DNA from: Verrucomicrobiia bacterium
GTDB lineage: Bacteria > Verrucomicrobiota > Verrucomicrobiia > Verrucomicrobiales > DEV007
Length of the DNA stretch: 44,526 nucleotides
Direction of reading: 5' to 3'
NCBI GenBank assembly: GCA_020439945.1
Contig: JAGRPB010000019.1
Location: 1 to 44,526 of the forward strand
In this document: positions 30,735 through 39,239 of the stretch, piece by piece
How the letters are laid out: each line of letters starts with the position of its first letter
Numbering within the stretch: the first letter of the stretch is position 1
Notes under the pieces: model-generated
The model's input: the letters and a program-made list of their open reading frames with translations, nothing else
The model's database searches: none
Told to the model about the DNA's origin: nothing
Made by a program: the position numbers and the translations under genes

Positions 30735-32807
30735 TCAGGGGGAACTGATATCGAACCAGGGTTCCGACGGATCGAGCAGGTCGTTCCACTGTCGTTCGCT
30801 GATCAGTTCGGGATGATCCGAGTAAGGTTGTAGCAACAGCTCGTAGGTCTTGCCGATCTCGCGCGGAAATCCTGGCAGTGGTTTTCGATCGAGGATCGTC
30901 CAGTGCATTACCACGATGTTGTCCCCGTCAAAGTCTCCCTCGAGCACTTCCTCGACTTCGTAAAGGTAACCGAGCAGGCCGCGGTTGTAGGTGTCGAGTG
31001 CCTCCACGGGTCGGTCGCCGGTCATCTCGATCAGCTTGCCGCGCAGACGGATGGTGGGGATGGGTTTGCGGGCGGAAATGAGCTTTTTCCAGTGGGCGCT
31101 GTCGGCGGCTATGGAGTTTGGGGATTCGGCAAATGCCCCAATGGCGATCCCTTCGATCGAACCTTTCCAATTGCGCCCCAGTGTGATCTCGGCTGGGGGA
31201 ATCGTTGCGTGATCTGTGGCGGCGCCGGTAGAGCCATTGATGTATACGGATACGGATTTGCCATCGGAGACGATCGCCAGGTGGCTTGGCTGTTGAGCTG
31301 TCACCGCTCCCAGTGAACCCGACAGTTTCCCCACGGAGTAGGTCCACTGTTGGTTGTTCTGGCCAATTTCGAGATTCCCTGATGAAAAAATGGTTCCTTG
31401 TTGTTTCTCTGAGTTGGGAGTTATCACCAGCTGCAAGGTAAACACCGTCGAAAGATCGGCTTTGATCGCCCCGGCCGACGCATCATCCATTTCGAAATAC
31501 CCGCCGTCCGTCAGCATCTCGCCATGCGGTCCGAAGCGGGCCTTGTCCTTTGCCTCGACGGAGCATTCCCGTTCGCCGGCGAGGTTGTCCGCTTCGCGAT
31601 TCTCCCAGACGAAAAGGTAGGGACCCTCACCCGCCGGCCAGACCGTCTTTTCTGAATCGGCGCCATCCGCGGTCGGAGCGGCCGTTTCGTCGTCCGCCGC
31701 AACGCTGGCTTTTTCGCCGCCCGCGATCCAGAGATCGGGAAAGACGTCGCCGGCGTCGTCGTCGGTGAGTTGGAACCACTCCTCGACCTTTTTCAGATCG
31801 GGCGAAAATTTCCCGAGGTAGACTTCGACCTCGCCAGCGTCCGAGCGCGTCACCGTTTCGCCGCGGTAGGGTCCGGTCATGGCCAGGTAGCGGACGTGAT
31901 TGCTCCAGCGCGGGTGATAGACTTCGTGATTTCCGACGCCGGGCGCGGTGTTGATCGGCACGACCCATTGCTTCGCCGCGCCGTCGGTGAACATGAAGAC
32001 ATTCTTGTGCGAACCGTCGAACACCCAGGCGTGGTGGCTGGCATCGGGCGCCATCGACGGCCAGCAACCGTGCTGGTATTTCTTCGAGGTCGACTTCTCG
32101 AGGTTCAACACGCCGGCGTGCGGCCAGGGGAACAGGCAGGACGCCCGCTTACCGTCGCCGGACACCTGCACGTTGTCGGTGCTGACACGGGTCTTGTCCC
32201 AGATCAGCTCCCGTGTGCCGGGATCGTCGACGGGAAACCGCTCCAGTTTTCTACCGGAAATACTGGACCGCTTGGTCGGCTCGAGATCGGTGACGTAGAC
32301 CCAGTCTCGTTGCGTTTCCGGATCGCGCCAGACATCGACCCCCATTCCCTTGCCGAGTTCGGTCAGGTTTTCACCGTTCCAATCGACGCGCCAGACGACG
32401 GGATGGAATCGCTTTTCCCCCGAATCGCCGCGGTCGGCGTTCTTGTTGGTGAACACGATGCCGCTGCCGTCGGGCATGATCATGGGGCGGGCGTAGTTCG
32501 ATTGTTTCTCCAGGATGGGCCGGACACCGAGCCCGTCGCGAGAGTCGATTCCCCAGAGTTGGAGCTTGTCGAAGTTGGCGAAAACATCGCTGCCGCTGCC
32601 GAGATAGCGCGCCCAGACCGCCTTGGTGTGTCCGCCGGTGAAGGCTTCGAGTTTCTGCGAGAAAGCGTCCTCGGCCTTGCCGGTGTTCGAGGGCTTGGGC
32701 TTCTTTTGGTTGCCGGCTTCGGTTTTGTCCACCTCGCCGCAGGCGGCAAGCAGGCAGAGGCACAGGGAGAGGAAAAACGGGGAGGCAATCTTGCGGAACA
32801 AAAACAT
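30735..32807 (-). CDS. Lipoprotein with propeller-like, LamG-like and conserved C-terminal domains (paralogue 1)
   Basis: A 690-residue lipoprotein from the ATG at 32807, which directly starts a signal peptide with lipobox LLAAC (Cys23). The open frame upstream to 33125 runs antisense through the carboxypeptidase gene and is not used. Domain order matches paralogue 2: propeller-like repeats (LWGIDSRDGLGVRPILE, SNYARPMIMPDGSGIVFTN, GCWPSMAPDASHHAWVFDG, YHPRWSNHVRYLAMTGPY), a LamG-like region at about 430-600 (TLQLVITPNSEKQQGTIFS, PSHLAIVSDGKSVSVYING), and the unrecognised C-terminal domain (VEALDTYNRGLLGYLYEVEE, VMHWTILDR, HPELISERQWND). The LamG part is the most diverged; the propeller and C-terminal parts are the best kept. 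Probably first gene of a three-gene unit with paralogue 2 and the AlgX-like gene. Confidence 0.8.
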   Translation of the reverse strand: MFLFRKIASPFFLSLCLCLLAACGEVDKTEAGNQKKPKPSNTGKAEDAFSQKLEAFTGGHTKAVWARYLGSGSDVFANFDKLQLWGIDSRDGLGVRPILEKQSNYARPMIMPDGSGIVFTNKNADRGDSGEKRFHPVVWRVDWNGENLTELGKGMGVDVWRDPETQRDWVYVTDLEPTKRSSISGRKLERFPVDDPGTRELIWDKTRVSTDNVQVSGDGKRASCLFPWPHAGVLNLEKSTSKKYQHGCWPSMAPDASHHAWVFDGSHKNVFMFTDGAAKQWVVPINTAPGVGNHEVYHPRWSNHVRYLAMTGPYRGETVTRSDAGEVEVYLGKFSPDLKKVEEWFQLTDDDAGDVFPDLWIAGGEKASVAADDETAAPTADGADSEKTVWPAGEGPYLFVWENREADNLAGERECSVEAKDKARFGPHGEMLTDGGYFEMDDASAGAIKADLSTVFTLQLVITPNSEKQQGTIFSSGNLEIGQNNQQWTYSVGKLSGSLGAVTAQQPSHLAIVSDGKSVSVYINGSTGAATDHATIPPAEITLGRNWKGSIEGIAIGAFAESPNSIAADSAHWKKLISARKPIPTIRLRGKLIEMTGDRPVEALDTYNRGLLGYLYEVEEVLEGDFDGDNIVVMHWTILDRKPLPGFPREIGKTYELLLQPYSDHPELISERQWNDLLDPSEPWFDISSP

Positions 32808-32919
32808 GAGCGGCTGACGGACTCGGGACGAGCCGATATTCGGGGTGTGGTTCGGGTTCACAACGGCTGAGAGAAAGTTCTCGCAGGGAAATCGCGCGGT
32901 TTTTTCGCGACCTTCGGTC

Positions 32920-34419
32920 TCAGGAGGCGAGGTAGCGGCTGCGCAGGTGCGCGAGGTGCGCGTCGGGGGTGGCCGGCGATCCGGCGGCGCGTGCCACCAG
33001 TTCGGTCGGCAGAAAGCGGCTGCCTGGCTGGTGAATTTTCTCCCGCATCCAGCCGAGCAACCCGGAGTAGTCGCCTTCGCCCAGTTGCGACTCGATCTCC
33101 GGTTGCTGCGCCAGGGCGGCGGCATAGAGATGCGAGGCGTTCAGGTTGCCGAGGCTGTAGGTCGGAAAATAGCCGAAGATGCCGAGGCTCCAGTGGATGT
33201 CCTGCAGGCAACCGTCGCTGTCTTTCTCGACTTTCAGTCCCAGGAAATCCTCGAAACGTTGGTTCCACTCGCCCGGGATGTCGGCGATGGCGAGATCGCC
33301 GGCGAACACGGCCGACTCGATCTCGAATCGCAGCATGATGTGCAGGTCGTAGGTGACCTCGTCGGCCTCGACACGGATGAACGAGCGCTCGGCCTGGTTG
33401 CAGGCGCGGCACATTTCTTCCGGCGTCAGGCCCGCCAGCTGCGGGAAATACTCGGCCGCCCTCGGCAGCCAGCGATCCCAGAAGGCCCGGCTGCGACCGA
33501 CGTGATTCTCCCAGAGCCGCGACTGCGATTCGTGAACGCCGAGCGACACCGCCCTCCCGACCGGTTGACCGTGGCAATCGCCGCGCAGGCCCTGGTCGTA
33601 GAGACCGTGGCCGGCCTCGTGGAGCACGCCGTAGAGCGAGCTGCGGAAATCGCTCTCGTCATAGCGCGTCGTCAGCCGCGTGTCGCGCGGTCCGAGTCCG
33701 GTGCAGAACGGATGCACCGCCGTGTCGATGCGGCCCGCGTCGAAGTCAAAACCGATCGCTTCGGCGACCTCGCGGTTGAACGCCTGCTGCTTCGCCTCGG
33801 GATACTCGCCGGCCAGCTTAGCGGGATCGACCGGTTCGCGCTCGAAGGCTTCGCCGGCGATGGCGACCAGTTCCGGGCGCAGGCCACCAAAGAGTTTTTT
33901 CAGGTTGGCGGATTTCGCGCCCCGCTCGAAATCGTCGATCAACGCGTCGTAGAGACAGTCCTCGTAGCCCCAGTTTTCCGCGCGCTGGCGGCTCAGGTCG
34001 ATGAGCTTTTCCAGGTGCGGGGCAAAGGCGGAAAAATCCGAAGCCTTGCGAGCCTCCGCCCAGGCCGACTTGGCGATGGCCCGCGTTTTCTCGAATTCCT
34101 CCACCAGCGCCGAGGGCAACTTCGTGGCGCGATCGTAGGCATGGCGCCACTCGCGCACGTTGGCTTCCTCGTCCGAACCTTCCTCGGAGCCGACGTCCTC
34201 GCACGCGGCGATCCAGCCGCCCACTTCGTCACGGGTGAAACGCCGGTGCATTTCGCCACCCAGCCAGGCCAGCTGCTCGGCGCGCCAGGCCACCCCGTCG
34301 CGCGGCATTTGAGTTTCCTGGTCCCAGTTCAGCAAGGCCTCGGTGTCCTGCAGCAGCGCCAACTCGTGCGAGAGAGCGAGCAGTTTCTGGTAGTCGGGAT
34401 TTTCGGCGGAATCGGACAT
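32920..34419 (-). CDS. Carboxypeptidase Taq (M32) family metallocarboxypeptidase
   Basis: A 499-residue zinc carboxypeptidase of family M32, which removes C-terminal residues from peptides in the cytosol. The HExxH zinc motif is HEAGH at about residues 267-271 (YGVLHEAGHGLYDQGL); the third-ligand helix is HESQSRLWENHVGRS, and RDTRLTTRYDESDF just before HEAGH is also conserved. GIFGYFPTYSLGN near the C-terminus is a family hallmark. Length matches typical members (about 500). Two in-frame ATGs (34425, 34419) lie two codons apart; 34419 is used, though neither has a strong ribosome-binding site. The gene is divergent from the hydrolase-like lipoprotein gene at 34559. No signal peptide. Confidence 0.95.
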   Translation of the reverse strand: MSDSAENPDYQKLLALSHELALLQDTEALLNWDQETQMPRDGVAWRAEQLAWLGGEMHRRFTRDEVGGWIAACEDVGSEEGSDEEANVREWRHAYDRATKLPSALVEEFEKTRAIAKSAWAEARKASDFSAFAPHLEKLIDLSRQRAENWGYEDCLYDALIDDFERGAKSANLKKLFGGLRPELVAIAGEAFEREPVDPAKLAGEYPEAKQQAFNREVAEAIGFDFDAGRIDTAVHPFCTGLGPRDTRLTTRYDESDFRSSLYGVLHEAGHGLYDQGLRGDCHGQPVGRAVSLGVHESQSRLWENHVGRSRAFWDRWLPRAAEYFPQLAGLTPEEMCRACNQAERSFIRVEADEVTYDLHIMLRFEIESAVFAGDLAIADIPGEWNQRFEDFLGLKVEKDSDGCLQDIHWSLGIFGYFPTYSLGNLNASHLYAAALAQQPEIESQLGEGDYSGLLGWMREKIHQPGSRFLPTELVARAAGSPATPDAHLAHLRSRYLAS

Positions 34420-34558
34420 GGGCATTCGGAAGGGAAAAAATGAAAGGGGCGTCACTCAACCCGAACTCCACCGCACCTGTCAAATGGCTTGGCCGCAATC
34501 TCGAAACCCGGATTTTCCGTTGGTCAACGACCGGGAATGCCGCTCTTATTTCCCGCGC

Positions 34559-35740
34559 ATGGTTTCCCGCACGGACATTCCGTCGATCGTTCTCCCGATT
34601 CTCATGACCGGTTTCGTGGGCTTGGTTTCCGGTTGCTCGCTGATCAAACCGGCGCCGGAACGCTACGGTGTCGCCGCCCTCCGGGGCGCCAGCGAGCTGC
34701 TCAGGGAGGCCCGCGTCGAAACCAGCGAGGAAGGCCTTCCCGTGGCGCGGGACTTTCTGGTCGAAGAGCTCGCCGGAGACGATGGGTCCCGCGGTTCGCT
34801 CGAGCGCCGCGTGATTCGCACCACCCGCGATCCCGCGCTCGTGCTACCCGATTCCTTCGCCGCCCTTTCCGCCGCCGAGCGTCGTCGCGTGGCCATCGTC
34901 ATCGTGCCCGGGACCCAGACCGGATTCGGCGGACCATCCATGACGCGCCCCTGCCTGCGGGAGGCCGCGAATCGCGCTGAGGCCCTGGGATTTTCCACCC
35001 ATTTCATCGATACGCCTCCGCGGGGCGGGGTGCCGGAGAATGCGGAACTCGTCGCCGAATGGGTCGAGCCGATTTTCAAGGAGGCAGATCACGTGGTCCT
35101 GGTGATGCTGTCGAAGGGCGCCCACGACGTGGTCTACTACCTCCAGCATTACGCCCTCGACCTGCCGCCGCAGGATCGAGCCAAGTTGAACATGGTCCTC
35201 TCCCTCGCGGGCACCCTCCAGGGGTCGGTGGTGGCCGATTACTTCGCCAATGCCGCTCGATTTTCCCCGGTATGCACCCGGATTTTTCTCTGCATGAGGG
35301 GTCAGAGTGCCGACATCGGGATGCTGAAAACCGTGGCCCGTTCGCCCTGGCAGGCGGAAGAGGCGGGACGCATGGGCGAGGCCTTTCCGCATCTCACCTG
35401 GGTCAGCGTGGCCATGATTCCCGACGGCGCCGACGGCGAAATCGCCCAGCGTCTCTGGTCCCCGTTCGTTCGTGGCCGGATCGTGAATAATTCTCCCTAC
35501 TACAGCCCCGCCGACGGGCTCGTGGAGTCGGCCGCTTCCGTGTTGCCCGATGAAGTCGAGGTCGACGAATGGATCGTGCGCGCCTTCGGTTCCCATTCCA
35601 TGCCGAACGGTCACTACATCGACGGCACCCTGGTGGCGCCTGTAACGCAACGCGCCGGCGACGAACAGTTGCATCCCGAAAGCGGCGGCGAGGTGATGGA
35701 TGCCTACCTGCGAGCTTTGCCGCAGTCGTTGCTGCGTTGA
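34559..35740 (+). CDS. Alpha/beta-hydrolase-like lipoprotein (paralogue A)
   Basis: A 393-residue putative lipoprotein (lipobox LVSGC, Cys26). From about residue 110 it shows an alpha/beta-hydrolase-like core: VAIVIVPGTQTGFGG (strand and oxyanion-like loop), VVLVMLSKGAHDVVYYL with a candidate nucleophile Ser185 in an elbow reading M-L-S-K-G instead of G-x-S-x-G, IPDGADGE, and FGSHSMPNGHYIDG with a possible catalytic His. It aligns along its whole length with the gene at 37011 (for example GLPVARDFLVEELA with GLPAARQYLVGALA; SLAGTLQGSVVADYFAN with ILAGTVQGSFVADWFAN). I do not recognise a named family. The ATG at 34559 starts the signal peptide. It is followed after 29 bases by the CelD-type acyltransferase. 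Confidence 0.75.
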   Translation: MVSRTDIPSIVLPILMTGFVGLVSGCSLIKPAPERYGVAALRGASELLREARVETSEEGLPVARDFLVEELAGDDGSRGSLERRVIRTTRDPALVLPDSFAALSAAERRRVAIVIVPGTQTGFGGPSMTRPCLREAANRAEALGFSTHFIDTPPRGGVPENAELVAEWVEPIFKEADHVVLVMLSKGAHDVVYYLQHYALDLPPQDRAKLNMVLSLAGTLQGSVVADYFANAARFSPVCTRIFLCMRGQSADIGMLKTVARSPWQAEEAGRMGEAFPHLTWVSVAMIPDGADGEIAQRLWSPFVRGRIVNNSPYYSPADGLVESAASVLPDEVEVDEWIVRAFGSHSMPNGHYIDGTLVAPVTQRAGDEQLHPESGGEVMDAYLRALPQSLLR

Positions 35741-35769
35741 GTGAGTCTGGCGGAGAGGATTTCCCAACC

Positions 35770-36819
35770 ATGATGCGGCGGATCAGTCAGAGTGAATGGC
35801 TCGCCGATCGGGAGCAGTTCGATCGGGCGGTGGCCGCCACTCCGGAGATCTCGCGATTCTGCTCGTCGTCGATCTGGACCGCCGCCGCGCGAACCCACCT
35901 ACTGGGGCTCGGCGAGGAAGAAGCCGCCGACGATCCGGATGCGGCTTCCCTGCGCCTGCCGGCCGCCGCCATCATCGACGACACCGCCATCTGGCGTGAC
36001 GGCAACGAAGGAGCCGACTGGTTTCTCTTCGGCCGTTCGCCGTGGGGCTACTGGCAGCCCTTCGAATCCGCCTGGATGTTCGCCTGTCCCGTCATCGGTC
36101 CGGATCCCGAGCGCTCCCTCGCTCAGCTTCGCGAAATCGTGAACGCCGATCCCGATCTCACGCCGGGATTCGCCCTCGGCGGCGTGCCGGTCGACGGACG
36201 ACTCCATGTCGCGCTGCGCCGCCAACAGGAAACCGGGAATCTCCACCAGTATCGGGAATTTCCCGCCACCGACAGTCTTTGTCTCGATCTGAAAAACGGC
36301 GTCGACGCGTGGCTGGGGCGCCGCTCCCGAAAATTTCGCCGTTCCCTCCAGGCCGCCGAACGACGCTGCCGCGAGGCGGGGCTGGAAATCGAAACGATTG
36401 AAGAGGGTCAGGTCGCCGACCCAACCCTCTTTGATCGGCTCCTCGCCCTCCAACCGCGCACCGCGAAATGGGCGTCGGGCACCGACATTTTCCAGGTCGC
36501 CCGCTACCGAAGTTTCTACCGCCAGGTTTTTGAGGAACTGAATCGTTCGGGACGTCTCCGACTCAGTTTCGCGACCAGGGATGGCGAGGACGTGGCCTAT
36601 ATTTTCGGCGGGATTTTCGCGGGAGAATACCGGGGACTCCAGATGAGCTATGCCGAGGAGGTTTCGGCCCTCGGAGTGGGAAACTGGCTCCAGATGGAAA
36701 ACCTCAGTCGCCGCGCGGTGGAGGGGGTGACGACCTACGATCTCGGCATGGATTCCGATTACAAGCAGCGTTGGGCGGACGAAAAACGGTCGCGCCTGAT
36801 CGCGTATGTGGTGCCGTAA
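35770..36819 (+). CDS. CelD/BcsL-type GNAT acetyltransferase
   Basis: A 349-residue cytosolic protein of the GNAT superfamily branch that includes CelD-like and FemAB-like acyltransferases, associated with cellulose and other exopolysaccharide or cell-wall modification. The diagnostic stretch is the basic helix GRRSRKFRRSLQAAERRC near residue 180, followed by a C-terminal GNAT fold (GRLRLSFATRDGEDVAYIFGGIFAGEYRGLQMSY, NWLQMENLSRRAVEGVTTYDLGMDSDYKQRWAD), which closely resembles other family members. AGAGGA lies about 12 bases upstream of the ATG at 35770. It sits between two paralogous hydrolase-like lipoprotein genes on the same strand. Acyl donor and target are unknown. Confidence 0.82.
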   Translation: MMRRISQSEWLADREQFDRAVAATPEISRFCSSSIWTAAARTHLLGLGEEEAADDPDAASLRLPAAAIIDDTAIWRDGNEGADWFLFGRSPWGYWQPFESAWMFACPVIGPDPERSLAQLREIVNADPDLTPGFALGGVPVDGRLHVALRRQQETGNLHQYREFPATDSLCLDLKNGVDAWLGRRSRKFRRSLQAAERRCREAGLEIETIEEGQVADPTLFDRLLALQPRTAKWASGTDIFQVARYRSFYRQVFEELNRSGRLRLSFATRDGEDVAYIFGGIFAGEYRGLQMSYAEEVSALGVGNWLQMENLSRRAVEGVTTYDLGMDSDYKQRWADEKRSRLIAYVVP

Positions 36820-36844
36820 CCCGGTTCCGTGAACGGGTATTCAC

Positions 36845-36874
36845 TTGATCCCGGCGACGAGTCGCCGATATAAA
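36845..36874 (+). promoter_or_regulatory. Candidate sigma-70 promoter upstream of hydrolase-like lipoprotein B
   Basis: TTGATC (36845-36850), an 18-base spacer, then TATAAA (36869-36874). The spacer contains a perfect inverted repeat, CGGCGAC-GA-GTCGCCG (36852-36867), which could be an operator. Position fits transcription starting near 36880, giving a leader of about 130 bases before the TTG at 37011. Confidence 0.4.
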
Positions 36875-37010
36875 CCCTCCTCCACCGCGATTGCGATTTT
36901 CAAAAACGGCCAGCCCGGCGGATGCCTCTCTCGAGGGCAGGAACGCTCCGTCAGCTCGCCGGGTTGGAAACGCCGTCGCCCGTGATTCGCTCCAACCTCC
37001 CGTCCGATTC

Positions 37011-38189
37011 TTGAAAGCCCTCCCCCTATTTTTTCGCGCGGTCGCTCTCGCTTCCGCTCCCGCCTTGCTGCTGATCAGCTGTGCCTGTGGCCCGGGTCCG
37101 GAAGATCTCCCGCCGCCCGCCTCCGCCACCGGCGCGGATGAGTTCGTCGACGAGGTCCGCCAGCTTTCGGCGGAGAAGGGATTGCCCGCCGCGCGCCAAT
37201 ACCTGGTCGGCGCGCTGGCCGAGCGGGACGATTCGAACGGTCGCATGGAATCGCGGCTCAAGAAGGCGAGCGCCGACCCGGATTTCGTGTATTCCGATTC
37301 ACTGGCGGCGCTGCCGGAATCCGAGCGGGCCCGGATCGGGATCGCCTTCATTCCGGGCATGAAAGCCAAGGGTGGCCTGAAACCCTCGAAACCGGTCCAG
37401 GCCCTCGCCGCCGCGGCGGCGGAATCGCGCGAAATGGGATTCCAGGCGCGGCTGATCCCCGCGGTGTCGCGCGGTCGGATCTCCAAGAACGCCGCCGCCA
37501 TGTCGTCCGCGTTGGCGGAAGTGTTTGCGGAATCGGACCAGGTCATCCTGCTGGCGAAATCCAAAGGCGCCCACGACCTGATCTACTACCTCCGTCACCA
37601 GGGTGCCGAATTGCCCCCGGAGGAACGGAAGAAGCTGAAGGCGGTCTGCATTCTCGCCGGCACGGTGCAGGGAAGTTTCGTGGCCGACTGGTTCGCGAAT
37701 TCCTGCGCGACCTGGGCGACGAGTTCGCGCGCCCTCCTTGCCGCGACCGGTCGCGGCGCGCAGATCGGCATGCTGCAGAACGTGGCCACCTCGCCGTGGA
37801 AAGGCTTGCCGCACACCTTCCCCCGCGACACCTATCCCAACGTCTCCTTCATCAACCTGGTGGTCCTGCCCGACGGCGAAGACGGCCGTTCCACCGGCAC
37901 CGTCTGGTCGCCGTTCATGCGGGAACAGATCGAGAAAACGGCGGGTTGGGAAAGTCCCAACGACACGCTCGTCGAGACCGCCGCCGAAACCCTGCCCGAA
38001 TGGGTGGACGCACCTCAATGGATCGTGCGCACCTCGGGTTCGCACGCTTTCCCGAAAGGCGAGTATCTCGATGGCTCCAAGGTGACACCTTTCACCCAAC
38101 CGCTGGAGGACGGGACGCTGAATCCCGAGTGCGGCGCGGAAATCATGAACGCTTTCCTGCGCTCGCTGCCGCGTTCGTTGCTGGACTGA
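37011..38189 (+). CDS. Alpha/beta-hydrolase-like lipoprotein (paralogue B)
   Basis: A 392-residue paralogue of the protein at 34559. The TTG at 37011 immediately begins a lipoprotein signal peptide (MKALPLFFRAVALASAPALL, lipobox LLISC, Cys24). A TTG at 36891 would add 40 hydrophilic residues ahead of it and is less likely. The core contains IGIAFIPGMKAKGG, VILLAKSKGAHDLIYYL with candidate Ser184 in an A-K-S-K-G elbow, VVLPDGEDGR and TSGSHAFPKGEYLDG. The replaced first glycine of the elbow is shared in kind with paralogue A, and the Lys-Gly after Ser is identical. An acyltransferase gene separates the two, suggesting duplication around it or later insertion. Function unknown. Confidence 0.72.
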   Translation: MKALPLFFRAVALASAPALLLISCACGPGPEDLPPPASATGADEFVDEVRQLSAEKGLPAARQYLVGALAERDDSNGRMESRLKKASADPDFVYSDSLAALPESERARIGIAFIPGMKAKGGLKPSKPVQALAAAAAESREMGFQARLIPAVSRGRISKNAAAMSSALAEVFAESDQVILLAKSKGAHDLIYYLRHQGAELPPEERKKLKAVCILAGTVQGSFVADWFANSCATWATSSRALLAATGRGAQIGMLQNVATSPWKGLPHTFPRDTYPNVSFINLVVLPDGEDGRSTGTVWSPFMREQIEKTAGWESPNDTLVETAAETLPEWVDAPQWIVRTSGSHAFPKGEYLDGSKVTPFTQPLEDGTLNPECGAEIMNAFLRSLPRSLLD

Positions 38190-38233
38190 TCGCCGCTGAA
38201 AGAATCCGCCGCCCGGCGTGGTATTGGGAAGCC

Positions 38234-39238
38234 ATGAATGGTTTTCCTCTCTCGCGAATTCTGAATCGGCGTTTCTTTTTTGGATCGTTCGGTGCCGGAA
38301 TCATCGCCTGCTCCGGTTTCGGATGGATCGGTTCCGAGAAATTCGTGGTGCCGAATCGGCGGGCCCTGGAACCGCGACATGAAGCGGCTTTGAAGGCACC
38401 GGAGGAGTTCGGTTTCGAACTGAGCGAGGCTTACTCCGTGACCGCCGGCGACGGAATCGCGTTGAGCTGTCGATTGATTTCTCCCGCGAAGCATCCGGGG
38501 GCGGCGGTGAAGACGCGGCGGATGCGACAACGACTCGGCGCGGGAACCAGCGTCCGATCGACGGTGGTCATGCTTCACGGGCGCGGTGGGATCAAGGAGG
38601 ACGCCTTTCCGGTGGCGGAACGCTTCGTGGCTGCCGGTTTTCGTTGCCTGATTTTTGACGCGCGAGCGCACGGCGTTAGCGGCGGTGATTTCACGACCTA
38701 CGGAGCGAAGGAAGTTGGCGATCTGCGCGCGGTTCTGGATGATGCCGAAACGCGGTTCGGTCACGAGACTCTCGGACCTTTTGTCGGGTTCGGCATTTCG
38801 CTCGGCGCGGCGGTGTTGCTGCAGGCGCTTCCCGAGGAACCACGCCTGCGGAGTGCCGTGGTGGTGGCCCCCTTTGCGGACCTGCCGACGGTGGCACAAC
38901 GGTCGGTGGCGAATGTCATCCATCCCGCCATGCCGAGATTCCTCACAGGCATGGTCACGACGGTCGGAGGCATCAGGGCCGGTTTCTCGCCCGAACTCAT
39001 CAGCCCGGTGGAATCCGCGGCCCGGATCCGGGTGCCGGTGATGGTTGCCCACGGCGATCGGGATCGCGTGATTCCGATGGCCGAAGGTCGCCGGGTGTTC
39101 GAGGCCCTGCCGGAGAACGGCATCAACCGCTGGCGACCGGTGCCCGGAGGTCGCCACGGCGATGTGCTCGCGGTGGGAAACGACGATCTCTACCAGGAAA
39201 TGATCGAGTTCTGGATCGCGAACCTCGGATCGAACTGA
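38234..39238 (+). CDS. Alpha/beta hydrolase with N-terminal membrane anchor
   Basis: A 334-residue serine hydrolase of the alpha/beta superfamily. An N-terminal hydrophobic segment (FFFGSFGAGIIACSGFGWIG, residues 14-33) is a signal or anchor. The core has VVMLHGRGGIKEDAF (oxyanion-hole HG), LIFDARAHGVSGG, the nucleophile elbow GFGISLGAAVLL (Ser189), the acid in VAHGDRDRVIP and the catalytic His in PGGRHGDVLAVG. This one has an intact catalytic set, unlike the two lipoproteins upstream, from which it differs in sequence. The ATG at 38234 lies 44 bases after paralogue B's stop; the longer frame beginning at 37796 overlaps that gene and is rejected. It converges on the next hydrolase with one base between stops. 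Substrate: probably a peptide or ester; not determinable. Confidence 0.85.
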   Translation: MNGFPLSRILNRRFFFGSFGAGIIACSGFGWIGSEKFVVPNRRALEPRHEAALKAPEEFGFELSEAYSVTAGDGIALSCRLISPAKHPGAAVKTRRMRQRLGAGTSVRSTVVMLHGRGGIKEDAFPVAERFVAAGFRCLIFDARAHGVSGGDFTTYGAKEVGDLRAVLDDAETRFGHETLGPFVGFGISLGAAVLLQALPEEPRLRSAVVVAPFADLPTVAQRSVANVIHPAMPRFLTGMVTTVGGIRAGFSPELISPVESAARIRVPVMVAHGDRDRVIPMAEGRRVFEALPENGINRWRPVPGGRHGDVLAVGNDDLYQEMIEFWIANLGSN

Positions 39239-39239
39239 A

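Noticed and set aside
32880-32905. TCGCG...CGCGA around a T-run, considered as a terminator after the carboxypeptidase gene
   Set aside because: On the minus strand the run is A, not T, and it sits in the loop, so it does not form an intrinsic terminator for that gene.
34448-34470. CACTCAACCCGAAC as another copy of the 22-bp unit
   Set aside because: Matches only part of the core in inverse and has no second unit at 22 bases.
36891-37010. Longer N-terminus for the hydrolase-like lipoprotein B (TTG at 36891)
   Set aside because: It would place 40 hydrophilic residues before a clear lipoprotein signal peptide, which should be N-terminal.
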